NCBI GenBank assembly: GCA_025738555.1
Contig: JAOVFP010000004.1
Coordinates: forward strand, 5,704,001-5,768,000
Length of the DNA stretch: 64,000 bases
Origin: Cyathus striatus
Taxonomy: Eukaryota; Basidiomycota; Agaricomycetes; Agaricales; Nidulariaceae
Reading direction: 5' to 3'
This document shows, piece by piece, positions 1-11,929 of the stretch (positions are counted from its first letter, which is position 1; each line of letters starts with the position of its first letter). Below the pieces are notes generated by a model, which was not told the DNA's origin, made no database searches, and saw only the letters and a list, made by a program, of their open reading frames with translations. A program made the translations under genes and the position numbers.

Positions 1-1135
1 GGTATCCACATCCAGGGGGAACGCGCAGATGGGGGGGAAGACAGTGCATAGTCGACATGACGACATTGCACGGCGCAACGTGAATATAGTGAGAGGGGGG
101 TTATGCGCATCCGAGGGGGTGAACACGCAGACGGAGAGGGGAAGACAGCGCACAGTCGACACGGCGACGTTGCACGGCGCAACGTGAGCATAACGAGAGG
201 GGGGGTAAGCGCATCCAGGGGGGTGAACACGCAGACGGAGGGAGGAAGAGAGAGCGGAAAGGGTGGGGGAGGATGTTGTGCAGTGCGTCGAGAACGAGCA
301 TTTGCGCTACAAGACAGAATCGCCCACGCGATGAATCGAGAACAAGCGTTTGCGCTACATGACAGAATCACCCACGCGTGTACCAACATATGGTGTCATC
401 GAAGATACACCTCTGTTGCTAAAAAAAAACTAGCGAGAACGAGTAAATGAAACATAAAAAAAAAACTTACTTGTTGGTATCTCCCCCAACAACAAATCGT
501 TTCGACCCTCCACCATGTTCCAGACTTACAGCGAGAAGGGACAAGAAGAGAGCGAGGAGAGAGAGAGGAAGCGAGTCAAGGGAAAAGGGTGGGAAAGGGC
601 GAAGAGGGGGAAAGTGGGGGGAGGAGCGAGTAACCAGTCCGGGTAATTCCACCAAATCCAAAAACCACGCACAGACCATTTGTGCACGGACCATGTCACA
701 TGACATCACACGAGGGAACCGAAACCGAATACGAAAAACGCACGGACCATGTCACACGGTCACGTGATCTTCGATGCAGATCTTTGATGTGGACCAATGT
801 TGTGTGGGAACTTGTGACAACAGAGTTTAATGTCAGAGAATGTACTGACAGCCCAGTGACTTACTATCAAGAGATTCTCACTGGACTCTCTGAGATTCAT
901 CTCACTATAGTATCACTGCACTCTCTGAGACTCTCACCCAATGAGAATTTGGTGAGATTTTAGTGAGATGAAAATTGTTTATTTTCTCAATGTAGTCTCA
1001 GTAAATTCTCAGTGAACTCTCTCTACACTCTCAGTACTATCACTAAAATTAACCTGGATTCTCACTGGAGTATCAGAGAGTCTCATGAGAATCTCACTGG
1101 ATTCTCCTGAGAATGTGGGTCAGTGTAATGTCCTC
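1..1135 (-). mobile_element. KDZ element terminus, truncated by window edge
   Basis: This stretch is the reverse complement of 53434-54572, with only a few small indels. The outer end at 1135 (GAGGACATTACACTGACCC read on the minus strand) matches the left end of the complete KDZ element at 53434-61513. Inside it are the same blocks in the same order: CTCACTGGA-type subterminal repeats (about 840-1130), a unique block (about 440-840), and GC-rich tandem units of about 100 bp (1-300) that carry the GCGCAACGTGA motif. The rest of this copy, including its genes, should lie to the left of the window. No coding sequence of the element is present here; the reading frames in the GC-rich repeats are by-products of that composition. 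The flank beyond 1135 is a satellite, unlike the flank of the other copy, so the two are independent insertions. Confidence 0.8.
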
Positions 1136-1850
1136 CCATAGTGTCACACTCAACCCATAGTGTCACACTCAACACTTAGTATCATGCTTAACCCTTAGTA
1201 TCACACTCAACCCTTAGTGTCACAATCAACACTTAGTATCATGCTTAACACTTAGTATCATGCTTAATGCAGAGTGTCACACTCAACCCTTAGTTTCACG
1301 CTTAATGCAGAGTGTCACACTCAACACTTAGTATCACGCTTAACACTTAGTGTCACACTCAACCCTTAGTGTCACACTTAATGCAGAATGTCACACTCAA
1401 CACTTAGTATCACACTCAACCCATAGTGTCACACTCAACCCTTAGTGTCACACTCAACCCTTAGTGTCACACTCAACTCTTAGTGTCACACTCAACACTT
1501 AGTATCATGCTTAACACTTAGTGTCACACTCAACCCATAGTGTCACACTCAACCTTTAGTGTCACACTCAACCCATAGTGTCACACTCAACACTTAGTAT
1601 CACGCTTCATGCAGAGTGTCACACTCAACCCATAGTGTCACGCTTAACCCTTAGTGTCACACTCAACCCTTAGTGTCACGCTTCATGCAGAGTGTCACAC
1701 TCAACCCTTAGTATCACACTCAACCCATAGTGTCACACTCAATGCTTAGTGTCACGCTTAACCCTTAGTGTCACAATCAATGTATAGTGTCACATTTAAA
1801 CCTTAGTGTCACGCTTAATGGAGAGTGTCACACTTAGTGCTTAGTATCAT
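1136..1850. repeat. 19-bp satellite array (CTTAGTGTCACACTCAACC type)
   Basis: About 37 degenerate head-to-tail copies of a 19-bp unit. Variants alternate between GTGTCACACTCAA and GTATCATGCTTAA. The array abuts the KDZ terminus at 1135. No gene is seen in it. Confidence 0.9.
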
Positions 1851-1854
1851 ACAA

Positions 1855-2100
1855 TTTTCTATTCTAATTTTCTATAAGGAAATAAGTATAATAAGATTCT
1901 GTACAGATTCTTGTACAGAATCTGTACAGAATTTTTCAGGTCTGTAATGCGGAATTCTGCGGAATCCGCACGGAATTTTTGATTCTGTGCAGAATCTGTG
2001 CAGAATCTGTACAGACCCAAAAAAACCTCTGACAAAAAGAGAAAAATCTGTGCAGATTCCGCACGGATTCTGCGTGGATCCGTACAGAACACCTGGCTAA
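1855..2100. repeat. TACAGAATCTG / TCCGCACGGA short-repeat block
   Basis: A compact cluster of short direct and inverted repeats (GTACAGAATCTG, GTGCAGAATC, GGAATCCGCACGG). It looks like a small MITE or decayed transposon end. No target duplication was recognised and no coding sequence is seen. Confidence 0.5.
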
Positions 2101-2574
2101 GTGTAAAGAGCTCATCTTTAGATTCTTTTCTTTATTGTATAGTTATTTAGTATGTTGTAATGGATGTAGGAATCATTGAGCTGCACAAATATATTGTTGT
2201 TATGTTGAATCCCTTAATTCATATTGGAGGTGATACTTTGACTGGCAGTGCAGGACTCAACCCCAGCCCTTGGACTCCTCCCTTGATAGTGTACTCATGT
2301 AGAATACTTTAGCTAGCAGCTTGGGACTTGCCCCAACTCTTGGACTCTTGGACTTGATTCGCTAACTGTATTACTAGTACCAGATGTCTATTATATTTTG
2401 AAAAATAACTCTTATATTTTACTAGGTGTATCAATAGCACAATTGTTGGCAGTTCGGACCCCAGTTCAATGCTTAGGTAATCCAATTATGATTGCAATTG
2501 AGTGGCTTATATTATATAGATATTGCAAAAATTATGCCTATACGTATTGTACAGCCATCAGGTATATCAATACT
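2101..2574. other. unassigned AT-rich spacer
   Basis: No gene is supported. A short motif resembling a polymerase III B box (CCCAGTTCAATGC, about 2460) is the only recognisable element, and it is too weak to call a tRNA or SINE. Confidence 0.4.
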
Positions 2575-3379
2575 GCAAAATATTTTTGGACATGTTTTGA
2601 CAGCTCCAAGTATACTGCATTAATATCTCTCCCAACAGTAATGGGGAGTGGAATCTTGGTACCAGGGCACAGCATGACCTCAGCTTGATATTCTTCATCT
2701 AGGACTGAGTTGAATGAGCAATGGTATTTTGCACAACATATTGCAATAAGAGCTCAGTGAGCTGCTTCCAAGTAAGGTATGATTGGAATTGTTGTATTAA
2801 CTTCAGTTGTTACAGCTGGTGTACTACCTAGTCATTTACTGCATACAATCTTGCTGGTGTGTAAATTTCTGGTACCTTCACTGGTGTTCATTCTTGGGTG
2901 ATATTGTACTGGATGGTCTGTCTTGGACTTAATCTTGCATGTGAAAGTAAACATAAATTCCTTAGGTGAGCCATCATCATTGTAGTGATGTTCAAGAGAA
3001 ATATCATAATGATTATATATGGGTGCCCACCAAGTCATTTGAGATGATTCTAATTAAATATTAGATGTAACTTCCCTCATATCAAAGTAGCAGCCTTTCT
3101 CTGCCTGCTTTTGATTGGAGAAACAATCACTGGTGGTGCACTACTGAGAACATTGTATATGATTTCTGGGCTGGGGGTGTGGGGCTCAGGTGTAGAAGCT
3201 GGCTGTGGTGTAGATACAGGGGAATTTGAAGCAACAGCTCTATCTCTTGCTCTGGTAGCATGGACCTTAGTAGCATGAGGTGGCATCAAGATGGTAGACA
3301 GATGGGAGTAAGAGCAAGCAAACCATGTTCTGATAACTTCAAGATACCCAGTCAATCTCACATTCTCAAAACAACACAT
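2575..3379 (-). pseudogene. hAT transposase N-terminal remnant
   Basis: Read on the minus strand, the region gives three pieces in hAT order. The first is a Pro/Ser/Thr-rich leader (3379-3077, containing STPQPASTPEP). The second is a BED-like segment (3038-2832) with FTFTCKIK, HPRMNTSEGTRNLHTS and a following Cys. The third (about 2790-2580) carries NSVLDEEYQAEVM and PITVGRDINAVYLELS, which matches the block that follows the BED finger in fungal hAT proteins. In-frame stops and frame changes separate the pieces. The catalytic core is missing, and no terminal repeat or 8-bp duplication was found. The N-terminal piece lies to the left of the other minus-strand hAT fragment (10395-10870), the wrong order for one copy, so they are separate or rearranged remnants. 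Confidence 0.6.
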
Positions 3380-3923
3380 ATTTTGCAGGATCTTAGCAGA
3401 CTGTTATTACAGGTTGGCTGAGTTTAAATTTTCTATTTTTAATCAGTGTATCCCCCTTAACCTGCAGGTGACACCCATTGATCACCTGGGTGGGTGTTAA
3501 CCCACATGGGTGACATAATTTGGGTTAGCACCTGGAATATGCTAACCCATGTTAGTCCCTGTACATACCTCACTTACAATTCAGTGGGTCCCAAGTTCAA
3601 TCCCTATCATAGCTCAACTTTGAATTCCTACTGTTTACATTATGATTTCTCATATATTGTTCATCTTCTGTTTTGTTGATGTTAGGATTTTCAGTAAAGC
3701 TCCTACCCTGCTACCATAAACTCTTATAACTTGTCACAAGTTGAAGGACATTTATAGCAAGTAATTGGCAAATATTTGATTCACTTAATATAAACATATA
3801 CTGCTTATATCATTCTAGTACATATATACATATATCAGAGCTCATATAGCCTATAGATATATCTCTATTTTAATGTAAAGAACTAAAAAATTGATTGAGT
3901 ACACACAAGTAGTACTGGACAAC
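3380..3923. other. spacer with tRNA-like B-box motif
   Basis: No gene is supported. At about 3572-3604 the sequence has a B-box-like AGTTCAATCCC preceded by GTGGGTCCC, as in a decayed tRNA-derived SINE. The right end (3915-3923, CTGGACAAC) is the target-site duplication of element A. Confidence 0.35.
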
Positions 3924-3957
3924 ATAAGTGTCAGCCAAATTTCTCATTTATCATAGG

Positions 3958-3986
3958 CCTTATATGATATGGGATATCATATAAGG
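3958..3986. repeat. subterminal hairpin, left end of element A
   Basis: Perfect 13-bp stem with a 3-nt loop (CCTTATATGATAT, GGG, ATATCATATAAGG). A near-identical copy lies in the right arm at 7418-7446. Elements B and C have a hairpin in the same place. Confidence 0.85.
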
Positions 3987-4019
3987 TCTGGGTTTTATGA
4001 GTGAGGCATATACTATATG

Positions 4020-4620
4020 TATATACAGGCTATTCATAAGTACTCATTACTTTATGCTTCTACTATTATTACAATTGTATTATGTCTACTCATAAGTACT
4101 CATTACTTTATGCTTCCTATTATTATTGTAATGCTACTATGTGTACTCATAAGTGCCCATTAATTTATGCTTTCTATTATTATTGTAATATTAGTGTGTG
4201 TACTCATAAGTACTCATTACTTTATGATTCCTATAATTATTGTAATACTAATATGTGTACTCATAAGTACTCATTACTTTATGTTTTCTATTGTTATTTT
4301 AATACTAGCATGTGTACTCATAAGTACTCATTACTTTATGATTCCTATTATTATTTTAATACTAGCATGTGTACTCATAAGTACTCATTACTTTATGATT
4401 CCTATTATTATTGTAATACTAGTATGTGTACTCATAAGTACTCATTACTTTATAATTCCTATTGTTATTGTAATACTAGTATATGTACTCATAAGTACTC
4501 ATTACTTTATGTTTTCTATTATTACTGTAATGCTTCCTATTATTATTTTAATAGTATTATGTGTACTCATAAGTGCTCATTACTTTATGCTTCCTATTAT
4601 TATTCTAATAGAATTATGTA
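4020..4620. repeat. outer satellite of element A, left arm
   Basis: About ten copies of a roughly 57-bp unit centred on TACTCATAAGTACTCATTAC. It is open in more than one frame only because the unit lacks stops; it is not coding. The inverted counterpart is at 7085-7380. Confidence 0.9.
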
Positions 4621-5235
4621 CGCTTTTCAAGTGTGTCACATCTGTCACAATTTTCCCATGCGTTACGTTCGTCACACATATTCCCGCGCCTCATGTTTTT
4701 CCCGCGCATCGCATTTGTCACGTACTTCACGCGCATCACGTTCGTCACACATATTCCCGCGCTTCATATTTGTCATGTACTTCATGCGTGTCACGTTCGT
4801 CACAAATATTCTCGCGCTTCGCACTTATCACATACTGCACGCGGGTCACATCTGTCACAAATTTCCTGCGCGTCACGTTCGTCACATATATTCCCACGCA
4901 TTACATTTGTCACATTCTTCCCGCCCGTCACGTTTGTCACGCATATTCCCGCACATCACATTCATCACACGTTTCCCACGTGGCACATTTGTCACAATTT
5001 TCACGTGCGTCACGTTTGTCACGATTCTCCCACACTACATATATATCACACTTGTCACGCTTTAGCGCGTTTGTCATGCTTTTATGCGCGTCACGCGTCA
5101 CGTTTGTCACGTTCTTTATAAGCGTTACGCTCTTATGCATGTCACACATCTCACATCTATTTGTCACGCATTTCACACTCGTCACATGTGTCACGTCTTT
5201 GAGGCGCGTCACGCTGTGACAATTTGCATGCATGT
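4621..5235. repeat. inner GTCACA satellite of element A, left arm
   Basis: Degenerate units of about 27-28 bp, built from CACGTTCGTCACACATATTCCCGCG and variants. CpG is well preserved compared with the same satellite in element B. The inverted partner is at 6430-7080. Confidence 0.9.
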
Positions 5236-6420
5236 CACATTTTTCAAGTGCATTGCAACTTTTTCACAAATACAATGCTTTCCAATCCCATCAGATTTTT
5301 CTGTCTCTACCACTATTCAAGTTGTCATGAGAGTGGAATAAGTATTTAATAGTAGAGTGAATTATATATGCAGATGAAATGATATGTACTTGTAGAATTG
5401 GAGATTGTAACACAGAAAATAACAATTAGAAAGTTATAGAAGCATGGTAGTAATAAGAAACTAGAATGAAAAATGTAGAGTGTATATGTAGTTGAAGGCT
5501 TACCCACACTGACAGAGCATGAGAAATTTGGAAATGGGATGATATGATGTTTAATAATCAGAACTAGAGATGTAATTAAATGACAAAGTAAAAACTATAA
5601 TGGTTAGTCTGAATATGAGAGATGATGAGATCATTATGATAGAAATGAATATTTTGGAAATATTTAACAACTGAACAGAAAAGGACATATACTGAAAGAA
5701 TTACATATGGATAACAAATCTGAAAGAATGGTCAGTATATGTGATTCCACATCACATTAAACTCATATGTCTCAGTCATTAAATGATCATGATTCTTGCA
5801 TTAACCATTGGTTATTCTTATATCTTCAACACACATTATTAAGTCACATGTATGCTTACTCTATATGATTACATGACACTTCTACACTGTCATGTGTTTC
5901 ACATCTCTGATTTATGTTATATAGTTCTTTTAGTATTAGTATCCATTCATACATATGAAACCCCCTCCTGTACTTCTCATCACTTTCTTGCTCAGTGATC
6001 ATTACTTGCTTTTCTATTCTTTAGTTTAGTGTCAACTACATCATCACCTTCTTTTCTTCTTGTTCTCTTTTCAGAAAGACTACTTTGTCTTTTCTCCTTT
6101 CTTGCCTAAGAAATTTTTCTACAGGGTCTGAATCAATGACTGACTTGTCAATGCAAGAGGCTGAATTACCCAGCTAAGTAATGAGATATGGGTTAAATGT
6201 GGCATCACTGAGTGCTCTGATTCCTTGGATATGAAATGTACAGAACATTTTTCATTATAGACCTGTTGGAACCCCATCAACATGTCACAATCATGATACA
6301 AATGCAAGCACAATGTGCTTGAAATGTGTTATAAATCTCAAAGATGTGACATAAGTAACACTTATGATGTGTGTGAAAGCATGATGAAAGCCTCAAAGAC
6401 ATGATGACTATGATGCATGT
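5236..6420. other. conserved core of element A
   Basis: Non-repetitive AT-rich DNA without a credible reading frame. Reverse-complemented, parts match the core of element B (35875-36380) and element C (47000-47800), including a TTGAAGACATC..CAATAGCTGATAC..AATCATGAT-type block and a TACACTCTACAT block. The conserved element sits between satellite arms, so it may hold sequence needed for mobility or a non-coding product. Confidence 0.7.
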
Positions 6421-6429
6421 GCAAATCAC

Positions 6430-7080
6430 AAGAAACAGATGTGACTTATGTGACATGTGACACACATACAAAGCATGACAAATGCACTGTGATGAGTATG
6501 AAAAGTGTGACAAATAGATGTGAGATGTGTGACATTCATAAAAGCGTAACGCTTATAAAGAACGTGACAAACGCACTAAAGCGTGACAAGTGCGATATAT
6601 GCGTAGTGTGGGAGAATTGTGACAGACGTGACACGCGCAAAAATTGTCACAAATATGATGTGTGGGAAATGTATGATGCATTGATGCGCGGGAATATGCG
6701 TGACAGACGTGACGGGCGGGAAGAATGTGACAGATGTGATGCGCGGGAATATATGTGACGAACGTGACGCGCAGCAAATGTGACAGATGTGAAGCGCGGG
6801 AATATATGTGACAAGCGTGACACGCGGGAAGTATGTGACAAATGCGAAGCGCGGGAATATGTGTGACGAACGTGACGCGCGTGAATAACGTGACAAATAC
6901 GATACGCGGGAAAAATATGAGGCGCGGGAATATGTGTGACGAACGTGACGCGCATGAAGTATGTGACAAATGCAATGCGCGGGAGAAATATGAGGCGCGG
7001 GAATATGTGTGACGAACGTGACGCGCGTGAAGTACGTGACAAATGCGAAGCGTGGGAAATATGTGAAGCGCAGATCAACT
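6430..7080. repeat. inner GTCACA satellite of element A, right arm
   Basis: Reverse-complement counterpart of 4621-5235: TGTGACGAACGTGACGCGC-type units of about 28 bp. The multi-frame open stretches here are repeat artefacts. Confidence 0.9.
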
Positions 7081-7084
7081 AGTA

Positions 7085-7380
7085 ATCTGTAATAGCAATG
7101 AGTACTTATGAGTACCCACAATAATAAAGTAATGAGTGCTTATGAGTACTCATAATACCATTACAATAACAATAGGAAATACAAAGTAATGAGTACTTAT
7201 GATTACCCACAGTACCATTACAATAACAATAGGAAATACAAAGTAATGAGTACTTATGATTACCCACAGTACCATTACAATAATAATAGGAAACATAAAG
7301 TAATGAGTACTTATGAGTACTCATAATACTATCACAATAATAATAAGCATAAAGTAATGAGTACTTATGAATAGCCTGTA
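7085..7380. repeat. outer satellite of element A, right arm
   Basis: Copies of the GTAATGAGTACTTATGAGTAC unit, inverted relative to 4020-4620 and about half as many. Confidence 0.9.
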
Positions 7381-7619
7381 TATACATATAGTATATGCCT
7401 CACTCATAAAACTCAGACCTTATATGATATCCCATATCATATAACACTGCTGTTAAATGATAAATTTGGCTGACACCCCTCTGGACAACCACACTTCAGT
7501 TAGTAAGTGCTCATTCTCACTTAAGTGAAATTCTGAAACCAAGATTGTAAAATCTAACTGGGAAGCTGTGGTGCCAAACATCAGAGCTCAATCATACTGA
7601 GTCACACTGGTCCTTTGTA

Positions 7620-8893
7620 CAGTACTACTCGTGGGTGCCAAAAGTGATGGCAGTCATGATTTTTCCCACACATGGTTTTCCTCCTCCTCCCCGAAAACAT
7701 TGATAATAACTTCACCATATGTTCAAGATATATTACAAAAATTGTAGAGCAGAGTTATAGGTATATTATAATAAATAATGTCAGTTCAAAATGAAGTATT
7801 TCCTCCTTTAGCATCTTAACACAACTTGGCATGCTTGCAATGTGCCAGTCTATTATTTCCTGCGGCAGTACATCCCAGGCTGACTCTATCACCTTTTTGA
7901 GGGCATCAATATTTGAAGGAGGAGGTCCTGAATGAATTATAACCTTCAGGTTGTACCAAAGTGCCTCAATAGGGTTGATATCAGGTGAATTGGGTGGATG
8001 GTCTGCAAGCCATATACCTGCATTCTTAAACCATGAAATTGTTGAGTTTGCAAGATGGCAAGGTGCCCCATCTTGCTGGAAATCTACATATCCCCTCTCT
8101 GCTACCACATCATCATAGAATGGTTGAAGTCCAGCCTCCAAAACCTGCTCCTGGTATCATGCTGCAGTCATTCCTCCTCTCTTCCCTCCAGGATAATCCA
8201 GTACTAATAATAGCCCCTTCCTCCCTGAAATGATGCAAGCCCAAACCATAATGTGAACAGGAGATCGCTTAAAGATTGGTACTAGACAGTCCTGAATAAA
8301 TTCTTCATCAGGGCAGTGAGTGACAAAGACATGGTGACTCTTGTCATCAAGACAGATATAGCACTCATCTGAAAAGATGGTAAACATAAAATCCTCAGCT
8401 GAAAGTCCTCTCTGTTTCTTCACCCAATCAAATCTGGCTTCCTTATAGTGTGGTCTGAGGCACAGCTTCTTTCTTGCAATGAGTCAATAGTAATTATGCT
8501 TGTCCAACACCCTCTGAATAGTTGAAACAGAGCTATTGGAAGCAGTGAGATTGCTGAGTTCCCTAAGCCTCATTCAACAATTCTTTGTGGCATCTTGAAT
8601 GATGTGACACTCATCCCTATTGCTATTCCCTTGTACACTGCCCATTTTCTCAAGACAGATTGTTTCCACATTAATTTTCGCATAATTTATAATAAGAACA
8701 ATATGTGTACTCTTAATTTACCTACTTTGTTAAAGAGTTGTAGGTGTGGATGTTCTGATATGTTAAATTTACTGTCTTTTCCGAAATTTCATGAGATCTG
8801 TGACATGGAAGGGCCCTGTCATAGACCCTGATCAGGGATGTTAGCCAATATCAGTCACAAATCATGGTACATGTCACATAAAGTGTGACACTG
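7620..8893 (-). mobile_element. Tc1/mariner-type element
   Basis: A transposase remnant lies between two TA dinucleotides (7618-7619 and 8894-8895). The ends begin CAGTACTACTCG on the left and CAGTGTCACACT on the right (reverse-complemented). Only CAGT plus an internal CATGATTT is shared, so the terminal repeats are poorly conserved and the exact limits are an inference. TA flanks and a CAGT start are usual for this superfamily. Confidence 0.5.
7755..8600 (-). pseudogene. Tc1/mariner DDE transposase, broken
   Basis: The minus strand carries the catalytic core of a Tc1-like transposase (DDE_3 type). The first Asp is in FTIFSDECYICLDDK (about 8400-8340). The second is in VDFQQDGAPCH (about 8085). 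The third acidic residue is the Glu of NSPDINPIEALWYNLK (about 8000-7950). Upstream, VLDKHNYY and KKLCLRPHYKEARFDWVKK (about 8530-8400) correspond to the end of the helix-turn-helix region. There is an in-frame stop within that segment (YY then a stop) and a frame change near 8150. The N-terminal paired-type DNA-binding part is incomplete. The C-terminus ends near 7755. The copy cannot be active as read. Confidence 0.85.
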
Positions 8894-9002
8894 TACAAGG
8901 AGTGGTATTGAGCCGAAATGTCCAAAAACAAGTATAAAACATATAGCAGTTTCATTTCTTACTTTTGTATCCTTAAACTTTGCACACATGTGCTAATACA
9001 CT

Positions 9003-9259
9003 GCTGGCAGGCAACTTTTTTGCAGTTGGCGAAATCCATGTAAACCTGACACCAATAATGCTACATATTGGGTACATATATGCCATCACAAGATGTAGAC
9101 AAAATGTAAGCAAAATCCATTACTATAAATGGAAATAATTTCCATATATAGGAAAATGTTTTGCCTATGTTATACAATTGTTTTGCCAATTGCAATATCT
9201 AATGTTATTGCTGTCAATTTTGCTGGCCAATGGTGATGGCAAAATAGTTGCCTGCCAGC
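9003..9259. mobile_element. 257-bp MITE
   Basis: The ends are inverted repeats of GCTGGCAGGCAACTTTTTTGC (right copy has one mismatch), enclosing AT-rich DNA with no reading frame. No clear target duplication was seen, so the superfamily is unknown. Confidence 0.7.
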
Positions 9260-9376
9260 TGTGATACATGTTATAAATATTTATGTGTTGTTACATTCAA
9301 TTTTAATGGTATAAATGAAACACAAATGTAAAATTAAAATTGGGTTTACAAAGGACCAGTTGATCTCAGTAATTGA

Positions 9377-10391
9377 CACTGCATGCATGCCTCAATATTT
9401 CAATGTGAAATAGCTTTGAAATATCATGGAAATATTCTTTATATTACATCATTATTTCGCTTTGTAATACTCTTACAATTCACATATGATATTTCGCACG
9501 TATTTGAAAGTTACAATAATGAAGAAATATTGAAACCCAGATCCCCATATTCTTTGAAATCTGTTATTCAATATTTCAAAGGTTTTTCACCTATGAAATA
9601 ACAAAGAAATATTTATTTGTCACACTGGGTAATCACAATGAGCTTTGTTTATTATTGTCTCATCTTTGTAACATATGTCACAAGGTTCTTATCTAAGAGA
9701 TCTTAGCAAGATCTTAGTGGCATTGTGACATATGTCATGGTCATCACACTTGTCCCACAGTGTCACAGTGTCACAGTTGTTGCAGTTGTTGCAGTTGTTG
9801 CAGTTGTTGCAGTTGTCACACTTGTTGCAGTCATCACAGTTGTCACAGTTGTCACAGGTGTCTCACAGTGTTACACTTGTTGCTGCAGTTATCACAGTTA
9901 TCCCACAGTGTCGCAGTTATGACAAGTGTGACAAGTGCGACAACTGTGACAAGTGCGACGACTGTGGGACACATGTGACAACTGTGACACTGTGGGACAA
10001 GTGTGATGACTATGACATATGTCACAAAGTTCTTATCTAAGATCTGACATATGTCACAATGCCACTAAGATCTTAGATAAGAACTTTGTGACATATGTCA
10101 TAAAGATGAGACAATAATAAACAAAGCTCATTGTGATTACCCAGTGTGACAAATAAATATTTCTTTGTTATTTCATAGGTGAAAAACCTTTGAAATATTG
10201 AATAACAGATTTCAAAGAATATGGGGATCTGGGTTTCAATATTTCTTCATTATTGTGACTTTCAAATACGTCAGAAATATCATATGTAAATTGTAAGAGT
10301 ATTACAAAGTGAAATATGATGTAATATAAAGAATATTTCCACAATATTTCGAAGCTATTTCACATTGAAATATTGAAGCATGCATGCAGTG
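9377..10391. mobile_element. CACTA-like palindromic (foldback) element
   Basis: Two arms of about 345 bp are near-perfect inverted repeats. Both termini read CACTGCATGCATGC followed by a TCAATATTTCAATGTG stretch. The element is flanked by a 3-bp duplication, TGA (9374-9376 and 10392-10394). CACTG/CACTA ends with a 3-bp duplication are the mark of the CACTA (EnSpm) group. No transposase is encoded. The centre (about 9760-9990) is a simple repeat, inverted on itself. The insertion lies directly beside a hAT remnant. Confidence 0.75.
9765..9990. repeat. TTGCAGTTG / GTCACAGTTG microsatellite at palindrome centre
   Basis: A 9-bp TTGCAGTTG unit repeated about five times passes into GTCACAGTT-type units and then into the reverse complement (GACAACTGTGACAAGTGCG). 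Any peptide here is a repeat artefact. Confidence 0.85.
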
Positions 10392-10394
10392 TGA

Positions 10395-10870
10395 TGTGTT
10401 TGAGCATGGTTGTTCAGCTTTCCATACTAATCTGCTTTGTTTCTGGGTCCCAATCTATATTCTGTCAAAGAAGGTCTTCTGCAAATTGAGTAACTGTGGT
10501 GTCATTGTTACTTGCATTATCTAAGGTAATCCATCCAATCTATAGAGTTGATGATGTTTATTGATTAATAGAATGGTTTGGCTTTAAAAAACAAATCTTA
10601 TGTGCTACTTGGAGATGGTTGATGATATACATCAGTGTGAAAGCTAAGTGCTTGCCAGTATGATATCCAGGAATATGATGAAAACCCACCAAGTCTGCAC
10701 ATAGGGTAAGCATATGTTGTGAGCCATTGAGCATCTGCACCACTTTCAACTAGATCCAATGAGCAGTGACACCCATAAATGGAGATTTAAATGGATCTGA
10801 CAAAATATCTGATGTGTAAGAAATATCTAACGAACAGTAGAGACTGTGAAAGTTCAAGAGAGCAAAAGGA
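10395..10870 (-). pseudogene. hAT transposase middle fragment
   Basis: The minus-strand translation gives DILSDPFKSPFMGVTAHWI, a stop codon, then a frame with LCADLVGFHHIPGYHTGKH and, after a likely intron, IGWITLDNASNND (about 10540-10500). These match in order the same blocks of the better preserved hAT protein at 25715-28914 (DLIGFSRVPGRHTGKH and GWVTMDNASNND). The last contains a catalytic Asp region. The fragment is cut at 10391 by the CACTA-like palindrome, and the C-terminal dimerisation region is not found. It is a dead remnant. Confidence 0.75.
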
Positions 10871-11929
10871 AGCAAAGAAAATGTTGCTTGCATTGACAGA
10901 ATAGATACATATTTTATATGTGGAAGGAATTTAATATGGTACCTAAACCAAACATAAAAACACTAGTGGCAACTATGTATGGTCTAAAACAAATGGGCGA
11001 ACATTCAGGGAGAACAACACAGAAAATTTCGAGTAAATTACCTGCCAGGCCCACGAATCGTTGAAACAGTATGGTGGGGTCAATAATTACCAGGTGACAT
11101 AGTTAAATGCGATGAAACACTCCTAGAAATGCCTGTACACAGTCCATGAAATTAGTCTAAACATCCACAATGCACATCACATACCTTTTTGAAAAGCAAG
11201 ACTGATCTCTAGGTGAAGCCTGTTGAGCATTGACAAATCTCACAATGAGCACTCTAATGTGCTCAAATCTCTAGTTTGCTGGAATACAATGAAAAATGCA
11301 CACTGCACTCTTAAAAAGGTCCCCATCATCAGCCCCTTGCAACCTGACTCACTTTAAGTCAGAAGAATGGAAAATTCACCACCCAGCACAATAAATGTCA
11401 GAACTACATGTGTGGGGAAGAAATTTTTGAAAAACAAATTGAGGTTGAGATGGTGGTGCGAAATAAGGCACTTTGAAGGCTTGAACATTGTTTTACCTGG
11501 CACACCTGTGAAGAATGAAGCTCTTCCAGAGTACACAACCTGATAATTTGGCAGACCAATTAATTCATAACACCATGACTCTTCGATGCAAATATAATGA
11601 CCCTACATCTTTGTATATGAGTTTCTGGCTAGGGAATTCGCAGATCAAACAATTTTCTGCTAGCACACATAGTAAGTTGAGGGAAGTAAGCACCAATGTA
11701 AGATGAAAAAAAGATTTGAACCTTGCCTATGATCAACTTGAGAAACAATGAGTGTATATAAGAAGTCTCTACTCTGTTGCATAAACATGTAAAACTACAA
11801 TGGGGAGATGGATTGGTATTGCATTGGTATGAGGAAAGGTCTGACTCAGGAGTGATTTCTCCAATAGGCCAAGTTATGAGAACCTAAATGTTGAGGCACA
11901 TAGAAAATTCGAGGCACACACAAAAGTGA
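10871..11929. other. unassigned region
   Basis: About 1 kb of AT-rich DNA. Short reading frames occur on both strands but none has a recognisable motif, codon bias or partner exon. I see no repeat structure. Confidence 0.4.

Larger units (their letters stand above)
3924..7480. mobile_element. satellite-armed foldback element A (MULE-like, non-autonomous)
   Basis: The element is bounded by a perfect 9-bp target duplication, CTGGACAAC (3915-3923 and 7481-7489). Its ends are inverted: ATAAGTGTCAGCCAAATTT on the left, and AGGGGTGTCAGCCAAATTT on the right when reverse-complemented. From outside inward each arm has a short unique end, a hairpin, an outer satellite, a 28-bp-type GTCACA satellite, and then a shared central core (5236-6420). 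The core is the reverse complement of the cores of elements B and C; for example, a TCTACATTTTTCATTCTAG-like stretch is common to A and B. There is no transposase. A 9-bp duplication with very long terminal inverted repeats fits Mutator-like elements, but without a transposase the superfamily is inferred. Confidence 0.8.

Noticed and set aside
9725..10040. Val/Ser/Gln-repeat proteins in the palindrome centre
   Set aside because: They are translations of a 9-bp microsatellite.
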